From Saccharopolyspora ipomoeae (lineage in GTDB: Bacteria > Actinomycetota > Actinomycetes > Mycobacteriales > Pseudonocardiaceae): a stretch of 64,000 nt of DNA. The stretch's first letter is position 1, and every line of letters begins with the position of its first letter. The position numbers and the translations under genes were made by a program. Location: assembly GCF_029952525.1 (NCBI RefSeq), contig NZ_JASAOF010000029.1, forward strand, positions 1 through 64,000. Direction: 5' to 3'. Below are positions 49,174 through 58,435 of the stretch, one piece after another. A model generated the notes under the pieces. That model had not been told where the DNA came from. It did no database searches and worked only from the letters and a program-made list of their open reading frames with translations.

Positions 49174-50136
49174 TTAGCGGATGCCTTCTCCGGCTCCCCA
49201 AGGGGTCCTGGTTTCCGCGTTTTCGCTGGTGGAGGCCGGGTTTTCGGTCCTCGGCAGCAAGGTCAGCAGCGTGGCCTCCGGCGGGCACGCGAAGCGGACC
49301 GGGGCGTAGGGCGAGGTGCCGAGGCCCGCCGAGACGTGCAGGTGCATCCGCTCGCCCCACGTGGAGGCGCCGCGGGCGCGGGAGCGGTCCAGGTCGCAGT
49401 TCGTCGTCAGCGCGCCGTAGCCCGGGACGCGCAGCTGGCCGCCGTGCGTGTGCCCGGCCATCACCAGGTCGTAGCCGTCCTCGGCGAAGCAGTCCAGCAC
49501 GCGCGGCTCGGGGGAGTGCGTGACGCCCAGCTTCAGGCCCGCGTCGGCCGGGGGACGGCCCGCGATCTCCTCGTAGCGGTCCAGGTGCAGGTGCGGGTCG
49601 TCCAGGCCAGCGACGTGGATCTTGGTGCCCTTGACGTCGATGTCGTGGTGGCGGTGGGTGGCGTCGAGCCAGCCGCGCTCGGTCATCGCCGCGCGCAGGT
49701 CCCGCCACGGCAGCGACTCGCCGTGGACGCGCTTGGTCTTCGCCGACGGCAGCAGGTAGCGGGCCGGGTTCTTCGGCTTCGGGCCGTAGTAGTCGTTGCT
49801 GCCGAAGATGAACACGCCCGGCTTGTCCAGCAGCGACCCCATCGCGCGCAGCGCCGCCGGCACCGCCTGCGGGTGCGCCAGGTTGTCGCCGGTGTTGACC
49901 ACGAAATCCGGGTCGAGGTCGGCGAGCTCGGCGACCCAGCGCTGCTTCGACCGCTGGTTCGGCGTCATGTGCAGGTCGGAGATGTGCAGCACCCGAATCG
50001 GGGGTGTGCCCTCGGCCAGGACCGGAACCGTCGCCTGCCGCAACGTCCAGTGCCGTCGTTCGATGGCCGCCGAGTAGGTGAGCGTCGCGGCGCCGACCGC
50101 GCCCGCGCTGAGCAGAATCCGCCCGAACTTGTTCAC
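49174..50136 (-). CDS. metallophosphoesterase
   Basis: A 320-residue calcineurin-like phosphoesterase with an N-terminal membrane anchor (ILLSAGAVGAATLTYSAAIE). Metal motifs are HISDLHM, VNTGDNLAH, FGSNDYYG (GNH variant with Ser-Asn-Asp), VTHSPEP and MAGHTHGGQ. In Mycobacterium tuberculosis the equivalent gene (Rv3683) also flanks ponA2. A TAGGCT box 7 nt before the GTG start indicates a leaderless mRNA. The substrate is unknown. Confidence 0.9.
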   Translation of the reverse strand: MNKFGRILLSAGAVGAATLTYSAAIERRHWTLRQATVPVLAEGTPPIRVLHISDLHMTPNQRSKQRWVAELADLDPDFVVNTGDNLAHPQAVPAALRAMGSLLDKPGVFIFGSNDYYGPKPKNPARYLLPSAKTKRVHGESLPWRDLRAAMTERGWLDATHRHHDIDVKGTKIHVAGLDDPHLHLDRYEEIAGRPPADAGLKLGVTHSPEPRVLDCFAEDGYDLVMAGHTHGGQLRVPGYGALTTNCDLDRSRARGASTWGERMHLHVSAGLGTSPYAPVRFACPPEATLLTLLPRTENPASTSENAETRTPWGAGEGIR

Positions 50137-50205
50137 CCTCGCAAGCCTACGTCTCGGGCGGGGTCGGTGGCCCGGCGCCCGCGTGCCTGGCGCGATAATC
50201 GACGC

Positions 50206-50676
50206 ATGGCCGAGCTCAAGGAAAAGCTGCGGGCGGACCTGTCCGCCGCGATGAAGCAACGCGACACCGCCGTCACCGGAGTCCTGCGCATGGCGCTGGC
50301 CGCTGTCGGCAAGGAGGAGGTGTCCGGCAAGCAGCAGCGGGAGCTCTCCGACGAGGAGGTGCTCAAGGTGCTGGGCAAGGAGGCCAAGAAGCGCGACGAG
50401 GCAGCCGAGGCGTTCCGCTCCGCCGGCCGGGCCGAGCAGGCCGACGCCGAGGCGTCCGAGGCCGAGATCCTGCGCCGCTACCTGCCCCAGCAGCTCTCCG
50501 ACGACGAGCTGTCCGCGCTGGTCACCGAGGCCATCGCCGAGGTCGAGGCCGAGCTGGGCGAGCGCCCGGGCATGAAGCAGATGGGCCAGGTCATGAAGGC
50601 CGCCAACGCCAAGGTCGCCGGCCGCGCCGAAGGCGGCAAGGTCGCGGGCCAGGTCAAAGCCCAACTCCAGGGCTGA
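50206..50676 (+). CDS. GatB/YqeY-domain protein
   Basis: A 156-residue YqeY-like protein: LKEKLRADLSAAMKQRDTAV, EAEILRRYLPQQLSDDEL and GKVMKAANAKVAGRAEGGKV-type ending (here MGQVMKAANAKVAGRAEGG). Related to the tail domain of GatB; thought to act in tRNA-dependent amidation or as a quality factor, but the role is unproven. GATAAT lies 6 nt before the ATG. Divergent from the metallophosphoesterase. Confidence 0.92.
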   Translation: MAELKEKLRADLSAAMKQRDTAVTGVLRMALAAVGKEEVSGKQQRELSDEEVLKVLGKEAKKRDEAAEAFRSAGRAEQADAEASEAEILRRYLPQQLSDDELSALVTEAIAEVEAELGERPGMKQMGQVMKAANAKVAGRAEGGKVAGQVKAQLQG

Positions 50677-50685
50677 CCCGGGTCC

Positions 50686-50719
50686 AGGGCTGACCCGGCC
50701 CCGGAGCGGGCTCAGCCCT
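50686..50719. terminator. bidirectional hairpin after yqeY
   Basis: AGGGCTGA/TCAGCCCT arms around an 18-nt GC-rich loop between convergent genes; the right arm contains the stop codon of the siderophore-interacting protein gene. Confidence 0.6.
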
Positions 50720-51497
50720 CGGGCGCGTCCCGGCGCCAGTAGGCGAGGGCGTAGAGGTGGCGGCGGTCCAGGCCGAGCTCGCGCTGGCAGTGCTCGCGCA
50801 GGTGGTGGACCGCGTCCGCCTCGGCGCCGATCCACACGTGCGGATCCGGTCCGAGCTCGGCGCCGCGCAGCGCCTCCAGGAGCAGGTCGCTCTGCCCGGC
50901 CGGGACGCCGTCGCGCTGCAGCCAGTGCCAGGTGACCTGGGCGGCCGAGTCGATCTCCAGCCGCTCGTCGGCGTCGGCGATCTCCGCGAACACCGTCACC
51001 CGGGCCTGCTCCGGCAGCTCCTCGACGATCGCGGCGATCGCCGGCAGCGCCGTCTCGTCGCCGATCAGCACCAGCGGGTCGGCGGTGATCGGCGGCTGGT
51101 AGGCCATGCTCGGGCCCACGGTGACGATCTGATCGCCGGGGGCCGCCGCTGCGGCCCACTCGCTGCCCGGGCCGTCGTGGTCGTGGACCACGAAGTCGAT
51201 CGCCAGCTCCCGGCGCTGCGCGTCGAACCAGCGGACCGTGTAGGTGCGCTGCCGCGGCTGCTCGTCGCGGGGGAGGGCGAAGACCTCCTCGCGGGTGCGG
51301 CCCAGCGGCATCGGCTTGCCCGGCTGCGGCAGGCACAGCTTGATCCGCTGGTCGCTGCCGTTGCTGACGAAGTCGCCGAACTCGTCCCCGCCGAGGACGA
51401 TCCGCACCACGCGCGGCGTGATCCGCTCGGTCGACCGCACCTCCACCAGGCGGTAGCGGGACCGGGCACGTCGGGTGCTCGCCTGCGCTCTCGTCAC
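50712..51497 (-). CDS. siderophore-interacting flavoprotein (SIP/ViuB family)
   Basis: A 261-residue FAD-binding ferric-siderophore reductase. RQRTYTVRWFD is the FAD-binding RxYTxR motif, and the C-terminal NAD(P)H-binding part has LIGDETALPAIAAIVEELP, HWLQRDG and VWIGAEADAVHHLREHCQRELG, then YALAYWR. It releases iron from siderophores in the cytoplasm. The GTG at 51497 is chosen because TAGACT lies 7 nt upstream (leaderless); an in-frame GTG at 51518 lies upstream of that box. Confidence 0.92.
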   Translation of the reverse strand: MTRAQASTRRARSRYRLVEVRSTERITPRVVRIVLGGDEFGDFVSNGSDQRIKLCLPQPGKPMPLGRTREEVFALPRDEQPRQRTYTVRWFDAQRRELAIDFVVHDHDGPGSEWAAAAAPGDQIVTVGPSMAYQPPITADPLVLIGDETALPAIAAIVEELPEQARVTVFAEIADADERLEIDSAAQVTWHWLQRDGVPAGQSDLLLEALRGAELGPDPHVWIGAEADAVHHLREHCQRELGLDRRHLYALAYWRRDAPEG

Positions 51498-51539
51498 GAA
51501 GGCGAGTCTAGGAAGCACCCGAACGGCCCGGTCAACCGG

Positions 51540-53954
51540 TCACTGCCCCGGCGGACCGCCCGGCTGCTGCCCCGGCGGGACGCCCGGTGGCGCGGGTGGT
51601 GCCGGTGGTGGTCCGGCGGCGGGCGGCGGTGCCGTCGGCGGTGGCCGCTGCGTCGACGGCGTGGGCACGTACCCGGTGCTCACCGACAGCGTCACCGTCT
51701 CGCCGGGCAGCGCGAAGCCGCGCGGCGTCTGACTGGTGACCGTGCCCCGCTTGCGCTGGCTGTTCACCGATCGCTCGGTGACCTTGTAACCGGCCTTCTC
51801 CAGCGTTTCCTTGGCCTTGTCGTTGGTCAGGCCGACGACGTTGGGCACCTGGAACTCGTTGCCGCCGTTCTCGTACCGGTCGGTGGTCGGGGGCAGCGGT
51901 GCCACCGGCAGGCCCTGGTGGATCACGTTCATCGCGTCGAACCAGGTCCGCGCGGGGACCTTGCCGCCGTAGATGTTGCCGCCGTTGGCCCCGCACAGCC
52001 GGGGCGGATCGGTGTCGCAGATGCCCTGCGGCGACGTGCCGTCGCTGAAGGTCAGCACCGAACCGGCGAACTGCGGGGTCGCACCGAGGAACCCGGCCGA
52101 CTGGTGCGCCTCGGTGGTACCGGTCTTGGACGCCACCGGACGGCTCCAGCCCGCGCCGCTGGCCGCGGCCGCCGCCGTGCCGCCGCCGGTGTCGTCCTTG
52201 CTCATGCCGACGGCCATCGCGTTGGCCAGCGGCTCGTCCACGGCCTGCTCGCACGGGTCCTCGGTGATCGACACCGGGTTGCCGTTGCGGTCCTGGATCT
52301 GCTCGATCGGCGTCGGCGGGCACCACGTGCCGCCGCTCATGATCGTCGCGCCGACGTTGCTCAGCTCCAGCGGACTCGTCGGCGCGAAGCCGAGCGTGAA
52401 CGCGCCGATGTTCTTCTGCTTCACGTCCTCGGCCTGGGACAGGCCGCCCGAGCCGTTGGGCGTGACGGGGTTGCCGCTGGAGGTGTTGTGCAGCAGCGTC
52501 TGCCGCATCCCCAGCCGGACCGCCATGTCCACCGTCGGGTTCAGCCCGACCCGCTCCTGCAACGCCACGAACGCGGTGTTCGGCGAGGTCGCCAGCGCCA
52601 TCTGCAGCGAGCGCGGACCCGCCGCGACGCCCTCGGCGTTGCCGACCGTGTAGGGCCGGGAACCGTTCTTGTAGACCTGCGAGGTGTAGGAGCCGGGCGA
52701 CTGGATCGTGTTGTAGATCCCCATCCCCTTCTCCAGCGCCGCCGCGGCGGTGAACACCTTGTAGATCGACCCGGCGCCGAACTTCACGATCCCGCTGGGC
52801 AGCGCGTACGACGTCTGCCCCTTCGAGGCGTCGATGCCGAAGTCGCGGTTGGCGACCAGCGCGCGCACCCGGTGCTTGTCCTTGCCGGGTTCGACGACGC
52901 TCATGACGTTCGCGATGCCCTTGGTCGTCTTCGGCACGCCGCGCTCGGCGGCGGCCTTGGCGGCGTCCGTGGCGCGCTTGTCCATCGAGGTGCGGATCGT
53001 GTAGCCGCCGGTCTTGAGCTGCTCCTCGGTGAACCCGGCGCGCTCCAGGTAGTCGATGACGTAGCGGCAGAAGAACCCGTCGGCCGGGCCCGCGCCGACG
53101 CAGCCGTTGGGGATGTTCTGCAACGGCGAGACCAGCCCGAGCGGCGCGTTGCGCGCCTCGGCCGCGGCCTCCGGGGTGATCCGGCGCTGGTCCTCCATCG
53201 CCTTGATCACCAGGTTGCGGCGGTCCAGCGCTTCCTGCGGGTTGCTCTCCGGGTTGAGCGCGCTGGGGCTGTTGACCATGCCCGCCAGCAGCGCGGCCTG
53301 GGCGATGGTGAGCCGGTCCGGCGTGGTGCCGAAGTAGGTCCGCGCGGCGGCGCTGATGCCGTAGGCCTGGTTGCCGTAGGGCACGACGTTGAGGTAGCGG
53401 GTGAGGATCTGCTCCTTGCCGAGCTGCTTCTCCACCTGCAGCGCGATGCGGATCTCCCGCAGCTTGCGGCCCGGGGTCTGCTCGATCGCCTTGGCCTGCT
53501 TGACCGGGTCGTCGGCGGCGACGACGTGCACCAGGTAGTTCTTCACGTACTGCTGGGTGAGGGTGGAACCGCCCTGCGCGATCTCGCCGGACATCTGGTT
53601 CGTCACGGCGGCGCGCATGGTCCCGGCCCAGTCCACGCCCTGGTGGTCGAAGAACCGCCGGTCCTCGATGGCCACGATCGCCGCCTTCATGGTGTCGGCG
53701 ATCTGGTCGGGGGCGGCCGGGGTCCGGTCCTGGTTGAACAGGTAGGCGATCGGCCTCCCATCCCTGTCTGTGACCGTAGTCACAAGTGGCGGTTCCTTGG
53801 TCATCATGTCCGTGGAAATGCTGTTGACCGCGTCTCCGGCGCGGTTGGAGACCACTCCGAGTGATCCCGCAGCCGGGAAGAGCAATCCCGCGACCAGCAC
53901 GCCGGCCAGCACACACAGACCGAAAAGCTTCAACAAGCCGTCTCGGGCACGCAC
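51540..53954 (-). CDS. ponA2: class A penicillin-binding protein with PASTA domain
   Basis: An 804-residue bifunctional peptidoglycan synthase. N-terminal membrane helix (LFGLCVLAGVLVAGLLFPAA), glycosyltransferase with EDRRFFDHQGVDW and GGSTLTQQYVKNYL, transpeptidase with GSIYK (SxxK), SPN and SKTGTTE (KTG), one PASTA domain (QVPNVVGLTNDKAKETLEKA) and a Pro/Gly-rich tail. Order and neighbours match mycobacterial PonA2. The GTG at 53954 is supported by a TACTCT box 6 nt upstream. It builds and cross-links cell wall. Confidence 0.95.
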   Translation of the reverse strand: MRARDGLLKLFGLCVLAGVLVAGLLFPAAGSLGVVSNRAGDAVNSISTDMMTKEPPLVTTVTDRDGRPIAYLFNQDRTPAAPDQIADTMKAAIVAIEDRRFFDHQGVDWAGTMRAAVTNQMSGEIAQGGSTLTQQYVKNYLVHVVAADDPVKQAKAIEQTPGRKLREIRIALQVEKQLGKEQILTRYLNVVPYGNQAYGISAAARTYFGTTPDRLTIAQAALLAGMVNSPSALNPESNPQEALDRRNLVIKAMEDQRRITPEAAAEARNAPLGLVSPLQNIPNGCVGAGPADGFFCRYVIDYLERAGFTEEQLKTGGYTIRTSMDKRATDAAKAAAERGVPKTTKGIANVMSVVEPGKDKHRVRALVANRDFGIDASKGQTSYALPSGIVKFGAGSIYKVFTAAAALEKGMGIYNTIQSPGSYTSQVYKNGSRPYTVGNAEGVAAGPRSLQMALATSPNTAFVALQERVGLNPTVDMAVRLGMRQTLLHNTSSGNPVTPNGSGGLSQAEDVKQKNIGAFTLGFAPTSPLELSNVGATIMSGGTWCPPTPIEQIQDRNGNPVSITEDPCEQAVDEPLANAMAVGMSKDDTGGGTAAAAASGAGWSRPVASKTGTTEAHQSAGFLGATPQFAGSVLTFSDGTSPQGICDTDPPRLCGANGGNIYGGKVPARTWFDAMNVIHQGLPVAPLPPTTDRYENGGNEFQVPNVVGLTNDKAKETLEKAGYKVTERSVNSQRKRGTVTSQTPRGFALPGETVTLSVSTGYVPTPSTQRPPPTAPPPAAGPPPAPPAPPGVPPGQQPGGPPGQ

Positions 53955-54208
53955 TCCGCCAGAGTAAAACGCACACGCGCCGTGACGGAGTGTCACGGCT
54001 GAAGTCCGCCCGATGTAGTGAGTGTGAAAGATAACGGGACGACAACCGTCGGTTGGTTGTGGAACCGCTGGGCTCTACAGTCCGTCTACGTCCAGCGACA
54101 GCACTGTTGCGGTTCGACTCCCGACGACCCGAACCGCGGCATCCGGTGCCGGGGGGCTCCGGACGAAATACAGTCGCCGACGATCCAGTGAGGAGCTGGG
54201 GGAACTCT

Positions 54209-54508
54209 ATGTTCGAGCAGGGGGACTGGCGGGTTAACGCCGCATGTCGAGACCAGAACCCGGATCAATTGTTCGTCCGCGGGGCTGAGCAGCGCAAAGC
54301 GCGAATGGTTTGTTTTGGCTGCCCAGTGCGGACGGAGTGCCTCAGCGAGGCGCTCGACAACAAGATCGAATTCGGTGTCTGGGGTGGAATGACCGAACGC
54401 GAACGGCGGGCGCTGCTTCGGCGTCGTCCGGATGTTCGTAACTGGCGCGAATTGCTTGAGGCAGCGCGTCAGGATTACACCGATATCACCGAGTTCCAGG
54501 TGAGCTGA
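54209..54508 (+). CDS. whiB4: WhiB-family iron-sulfur regulator, WhiB4-like
   Basis: A 99-residue WhiB protein. The four cluster ligands are in AACRDQN, VCFGCPVRTEC and the GVWGGMTERERR turn follows, then an Arg-rich DNA-binding tail. Position next to ponA2 and the twin ATPase genes is the same as whiB4 (Rv3681c) in M. tuberculosis, a redox-sensing regulator. The name rests on synteny and similarity. Confidence 0.92.
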   Translation: MFEQGDWRVNAACRDQNPDQLFVRGAEQRKARMVCFGCPVRTECLSEALDNKIEFGVWGGMTERERRALLRRRPDVRNWRELLEAARQDYTDITEFQVS

Positions 54509-54521
54509 TCCCCGAGAAAAG

Positions 54522-54565
54522 ATCAGGCCGGGCGTGAGCGTGAAAACGTTTATGCCCGGCCTGAT
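54522..54565. terminator. bidirectional terminator
   Basis: A perfect 12-bp stem ATCAGGCCGGGC/GCCCGGCCTGAT with a 20-nt loop between the convergent whiB4-like and ATPase genes. Confidence 0.82.
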
Positions 54566-54573
54566 TCATCTGA

Positions 54574-55713
54574 TCATTCGCCGGCGAGCCGCCTGCCGAT
54601 CTCCCGCAACCCGGACAGGTCGTGCACATCCGATGGCAACGCCGCCACCCCGACGAGTGACACGTCCGGGTGCGCTCGGGTGAACCGCGCGAGCATCCGC
54701 TTCTCCCGCTCTGCGATCGCGACCCGGTCCGCGTGCACCCGCAGCACCGCTGCCGCCAGCGGGGACGATCCCGCTTCTTCGAGCTCTTCCGCCACGGCCG
54801 CTGCCCGCGTGCCGGGCAGGTCGGCGACGACCGGGTGGGTCCGGTTGGCGACCAGGCCGACCAGCGGCATCGACTCCCCGGCGAGCCGCTCCACGAAGTA
54901 GGAGGCCTCCCGGAGCGCGTCCGGTTCGGGTGCGGCGACCACCAGGAACGCCGTCCCGGGCGAGCGCAGCAGCCGGTAGGTCTGCTCGGCGCGCTGTCGG
55001 AACCCGCCGAAGGTGGAGTCGAAGGCCTGCACGAAGTTCGCCGCGTCGTTGAGCAGCTGGCCGCCGATGATCGTGGACACCGCCTTGGCGAACATCCCGA
55101 ACGAGGCCCCGACGATCTTGCGCAGCCCGCGCCCGCCCGCGCGCGCGGGAGAGGACAGCATCTTGATCAGCCGCCCGTCCAGCACGGTCGACAGCCGCTG
55201 CGGCGCGTCGAGGAAGTCGAGCGCGGAACGGCTGGGCGGGGTGTCGACGACGATGAGGTCCCACTCGCCGGAGGCCGCGAGCTGCCCCAGCTTCTCCATC
55301 GCCATGTACTCCTGCGTTCCGGAGAACGAGGTCGAGATGGTCTGGTAGAAGGGGTTGTTCAGGATCTGCTCGGCCCGTTCGGGGCCGGCGTGCATCTGCA
55401 CCATGTCGTCGAAGGTGCGGCGCATGTCCAGCATCATCGCGTTCAGGTCGCCCGCGGGTTCGAAGCCCTCCAGCCGCACCTGCTTGGGCGTGTTGCCGAG
55501 TTCCCGCAGGCCCAGGGCCTGGGCGAGCCGCCGGGCGGGATCGATGGTGAGCACGACGGTCTTGCGGCCGCGTTCGGCGGCTCGCAGGGCGAGCGCGGCG
55601 GCGGTCGTGGTCTTGCCGACGCCGCCGGAGCCGCAGCAGACGACGACGTGCGTGTCGGGGTCGTCCAGCAGCGCGTCGACGTCGACCTGCGCGGGCCGCT
55701 GCGGTTCGCTCAT
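54574..55713 (-). CDS. Get3/ArsA-type ATPase (Rv3680-like)
   Basis: A 379-residue deviant-Walker ATPase: GSGGVGKTTTAAALAL (P-loop with signature Lys), TIDPARRLAQALGL (switch I), LIVVDTPPSRSALDFLD (switch II), VANRTHP. Annotated in mycobacteria as anion-transporter ATPase; mycobacterial twins form a pair linked to envelope and glycerol tolerance. Its ATG overlaps the upstream partner's stop (ATGA). Confidence 0.92.
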   Translation of the reverse strand: MSEPQRPAQVDVDALLDDPDTHVVVCCGSGGVGKTTTAAALALRAAERGRKTVVLTIDPARRLAQALGLRELGNTPKQVRLEGFEPAGDLNAMMLDMRRTFDDMVQMHAGPERAEQILNNPFYQTISTSFSGTQEYMAMEKLGQLAASGEWDLIVVDTPPSRSALDFLDAPQRLSTVLDGRLIKMLSSPARAGGRGLRKIVGASFGMFAKAVSTIIGGQLLNDAANFVQAFDSTFGGFRQRAEQTYRLLRSPGTAFLVVAAPEPDALREASYFVERLAGESMPLVGLVANRTHPVVADLPGTRAAAVAEELEEAGSSPLAAAVLRVHADRVAIAEREKRMLARFTRAHPDVSLVGVAALPSDVHDLSGLREIGRRLAGE

Positions 55714-56711
55714 CGGGGGCTCCGGATGCCGTGTTCGGTGAAGATCTCGGCGAGCTCGTAGAGCTCGGCGACGTCGATGCCGGCGGTGAGGTCGGGCAGC
55801 GACACGGCCGGCAGGTCGGTGGCGGCGAGCTGGTCGCGGGCGGCGTCCTCGGCCCGGTGCCTGATGGCGTGCTCGACGGTTTCGTGGAGGAGCCCGTCGA
55901 GCGTGCTGTCGTCGACGGTCAGACCAGCGGATTCGAGGCCGGTGCGCACCCGGTCGGCGTCGACGCGGCCGTCGGCGGCGGAGGCGACGGAGCGCGCGGG
56001 CAGCCGCCCGGGCCGGACGCGGTTGAGCACGACGGCGCCGGGGCGCAGGTCGGCGGCGTCGAGCTCTTCGACGGCTTCGAGGGTTTCGCGGACCGGGAGC
56101 TCTTCGAGGAGCGTGACGAGGTGGACGACGGTGTCGCTGGAGTGCACCAGGCGCACGACGCCGTCGCTGTGGTCGCGGATCGGCCCGACCTTGGCGAGGT
56201 CGGCCATCGCGCGGGTGACGTCGAGGAACTTCACGACTCGGCCGGTGGGCGGGGCGTCGACGACGACGGCGTCGTAGACGTGGCGGCCGCGCTCGTCGGT
56301 GCGGCCGACGCACTCCTTGATCTTGCCGGTGAACAGCACGTCCCGGAGCCCTGGCGCGAGCGTGGTGGCGAACTCGATGGCGCCCATCTTGCGCAGGGTC
56401 CGCCCGGCGAAGCCGAGGTTGTAGAACATCGACAGGTATTCGAGCAGCGCGGGCTCGGCGTCGATGGCCAGCGCTCGCAGCTCCCCTCCGCCCGGCGCCG
56501 CGGCGATCCACTCCTCGGAGTAGGGCAGCGGCGCGCTGTCGAAGAGCTGGGCGATCCCCTGCCGCCCCTCGACCTCGATGAGCAGCACCTTCTTGCCCCC
56601 GGTGGCCAGGGCCAGCGCGAGCGCGGCGGCGACCGTCGTCTTGCCGGTCCCGCCCTTGCCGCTGACCACGTGCAACCGCGCCTGGTTGAGCTCCCCGTCC
56701 CATGAGGTCAC
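55710..56711 (-). CDS. Get3/ArsA-type ATPase (Rv3679-like)
   Basis: A 333-residue partner ATPase: VSGKGGTGKTTVAAALALAL (P-loop), IEVEGRQGIAQLF (switch I), VVVDAPPTGRVVKFLDV (switch II). With the next gene it makes a likely heterodimer. The GTG at 56711 is chosen: a TACGCT box lies 6 nt upstream, so the mRNA is probably leaderless. An ATG far upstream (56879) overlaps the divergent DUF4177 gene and is rejected. Confidence 0.92.
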   Translation of the reverse strand: MTSWDGELNQARLHVVSGKGGTGKTTVAAALALALATGGKKVLLIEVEGRQGIAQLFDSAPLPYSEEWIAAAPGGGELRALAIDAEPALLEYLSMFYNLGFAGRTLRKMGAIEFATTLAPGLRDVLFTGKIKECVGRTDERGRHVYDAVVVDAPPTGRVVKFLDVTRAMADLAKVGPIRDHSDGVVRLVHSSDTVVHLVTLLEELPVRETLEAVEELDAADLRPGAVVLNRVRPGRLPARSVASAADGRVDADRVRTGLESAGLTVDDSTLDGLLHETVEHAIRHRAEDAARDQLAATDLPAVSLPDLTAGIDVAELYELAEIFTEHGIRSPR

Positions 56712-56829
56712 GCGATCAGCGTAAGTCCCCGTTTCCGGAAATGTCTGCGCACTTGTGATCGCGGTCGTCCCGCGACGGAGGCACCCGCCACCCACGACGA
56801 CGACCACCGGAGCAATTAGGCTCCCCACC

Positions 56830-56988
56830 ATGCAGAAGTGGGAGTACGCCACCGTGCCGTTGTTGAGCCACGCGACCAAGCAGATCCTCGACCAGTGGGG
56901 CGAGGACGGCTGGGAGCTCGTCGCCGTGCTGCCGGGTCCGACCGGTGAGCAGATGGTGGCCTACTTGAAGCGGCCGAAGGAGGCCTGA
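56830..56988 (+). CDS. DUF4177 small protein (Rv3678A-like)
   Basis: A 52-residue protein, MQKWEYATVPLLSHATKQIL then WGEDGWELVAVLPGP, the DUF4177 signature. Unknown role; conserved beside ridA and the ATPase pair in actinobacteria. TAGGCT lies 7 nt before the ATG (leaderless). The ridA-like gene starts 1 nt after its stop. Confidence 0.88.
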   Translation: MQKWEYATVPLLSHATKQILDQWGEDGWELVAVLPGPTGEQMVAYLKRPKEA

Positions 56989-56989
56989 C

Positions 56990-57448
56990 ATGGGTCGGTG
57001 GACGGATCGCCTGGCGGAGCTGGGCATCCCGCTGCCCGAGGTGGTCACCCCGGTGGCGGCCTACGTGCCCGCGGTGCGCACCGGTTCGCTGGTGTTCACG
57101 GCCGGCCAGATCCCGATGGTGGCGGGTTCGCCCGCGGGCCTGGGCAAGGTCGGTGCGGAGGTCAGCGCCGAGGAGGCGCAGCAGTACGCCCGGATCTGCG
57201 CGCTGAACGCGCTGGCCGCGGTGGACTCGCTGGTCGGCCTGGACTCGATCGTCCGGGTCGTGAAGGTGGTCGGCTTCGTGGCGTCGGCGGAGGGCTTCAC
57301 CGGTCAGCCCGGTGTGGTCAACGGTGCGTCGGAGCTGCTCGGCGAGGTCTTCGGCGAGGCGGGGCAGCACGCTCGCTCGGCGGTGGGCGTCGCGGAGCTC
57401 CCGCTGGGTGTGCCGGTCGAGGTGGAGCTGGTCGTCGAGGTGGAGTGA
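56990..57448 (+). CDS. RidA/YjgF-family protein (Rv3678c-like)
   Basis: A 152-residue RidA-fold protein: LVFTAGQIPMVAGSPAGLGKVG, ALNALAAVDSLVGLDSIVRVVKVVGFV and SAVGVAELPLGVPVEVELVVEV. RidA proteins hydrolyse reactive imines; this subgroup (YjgH/TdcF-like) may lack the key Arg, so activity is uncertain. Coupled to DUF4177. Confidence 0.9.
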   Translation: MGRWTDRLAELGIPLPEVVTPVAAYVPAVRTGSLVFTAGQIPMVAGSPAGLGKVGAEVSAEEAQQYARICALNALAAVDSLVGLDSIVRVVKVVGFVASAEGFTGQPGVVNGASELLGEVFGEAGQHARSAVGVAELPLGVPVEVELVVEVE

Positions 57449-57794
57449 TCTCGGCATTTCGGACCTGGTGCGCGGCGTCTCCCCACGCGGGGTGACGCCG
57501 CGTTCTCGTTGCGTGATCGCGGCGTGGTCACCGGAGGAAGAAGCGGTGATTTTTTCGGCGGTGGGGGTCCCTCGATCAACTACGACCAGTACGCTGCGAT
57601 CATCCTCGGTCTGACGACACCTGTTCTGGCGTACCTCAGATGGGGGATGTTGATTCCAACGCGTTGCGTTTGGGTCGTTCAGGAGCTTGTTCGACCCGGT
57701 CAGTAGCACCAAAGTTCACCTGGAAGGGTGCAGCTGCGTCGGGGGAGCGGCGGGCTGGGCCCGGAACGCGGAGTACTACGCATGGAGGGGCGCC
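57449..57794. other. 346-nt gap with terminator and promoter
   Basis: Holds the ridA terminator (57472-57501) and then about 290 nt with no gene; it should contain the promoter of the next operon. Short hydrophobic reading frames here have no supporting ribosome sites. Confidence 0.5.
57472..57501 (+). terminator. intrinsic hairpin after ridA
   Basis: GCGGCGTC/GACGCCGC with an inner CCCC/GGGG stem and a short loop, followed by GTTCTCGTT. Confidence 0.75.
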
Positions 57795-58409
57795 GTGGCA
57801 GTGCGTGAAACCGATCTGCTGTGCCACGAACTGTTGCTTCGGTTGGCCGGCAGGTTGCCCGATCGGCACCTGTGGCGATACCGGGACTGGCTGGCCGGTG
57901 GTGCCGCCGAGGTCGTCGCGAGACTGCTGCCCGGCACGCTGGTCCGCGAGCGCATCGCGCTCGACGACGACGAGCACCGGCTGCTCGCGGACGCGCTGCT
58001 GCCGCTGGGCGCGGACCCGGCGATGGTCAACGCGGTGCTGCCCGCGGTCGTCGACACCACCCCGCACTACTCGTTCACCACCGAGTCCCCGGCCGCGAAC
58101 GTCGGCGACTCCGCGGTGCTGGTGCTCGGCGCGACGCTGCGCGGCCGCCCTGGCGTGCGCGAGGTGCGCAACACCTGGCGGCGCCGCGACTCGGGCCCGG
58201 CGAAGCTCGTCGTGCTGGTGTCGGCGTCGAGCGACCAGGTCGAGCTGACCGGGGAGATCCAGCGGGTGCTGCGCGCCCTGGGCGACTCCGCTCCGTGCGT
58301 CGAGGTCGTCCCCAAGGACCTGGAACCCACCCCGTACCACCGGATGGCGATCGAGGAATCGGCGCTGGTGTGCTCGGGAGCTGAAGAGTTCGCCGGTCGC
58401 CGCGGCTGA
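57795..58409 (+). CDS. unknown protein, paralog pair member 1
   Basis: A 204-residue protein, GTG at 57795 behind GGAGGGG. The first 95 residues are helical (LLCHELLLRLAGRLPDRHLW, RDWLAGGAAEVVARLLPG); the second part is alpha/beta with KLVVLVSASS and VEVVPKDLEPTPYHRMAIEE. The same two-part pattern with an [ED]xxPEYHR-type motif occurs in the next gene, so they are probably ancient paralogs. No known family recognised. Confidence 0.75.
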   Translation: MAVRETDLLCHELLLRLAGRLPDRHLWRYRDWLAGGAAEVVARLLPGTLVRERIALDDDEHRLLADALLPLGADPAMVNAVLPAVVDTTPHYSFTTESPAANVGDSAVLVLGATLRGRPGVREVRNTWRRRDSGPAKLVVLVSASSDQVELTGEIQRVLRALGDSAPCVEVVPKDLEPTPYHRMAIEESALVCSGAEEFAGRRG

Positions 58410-58435
58410 GCGGTCGGCAGTTAGAGGAGGCATTC

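Noticed and set aside
57509..57706. Hydrophobic 65-codon frame after ridA
   Set aside because: It starts within the terminator region, has no ribosome site and no resemblance to known proteins.
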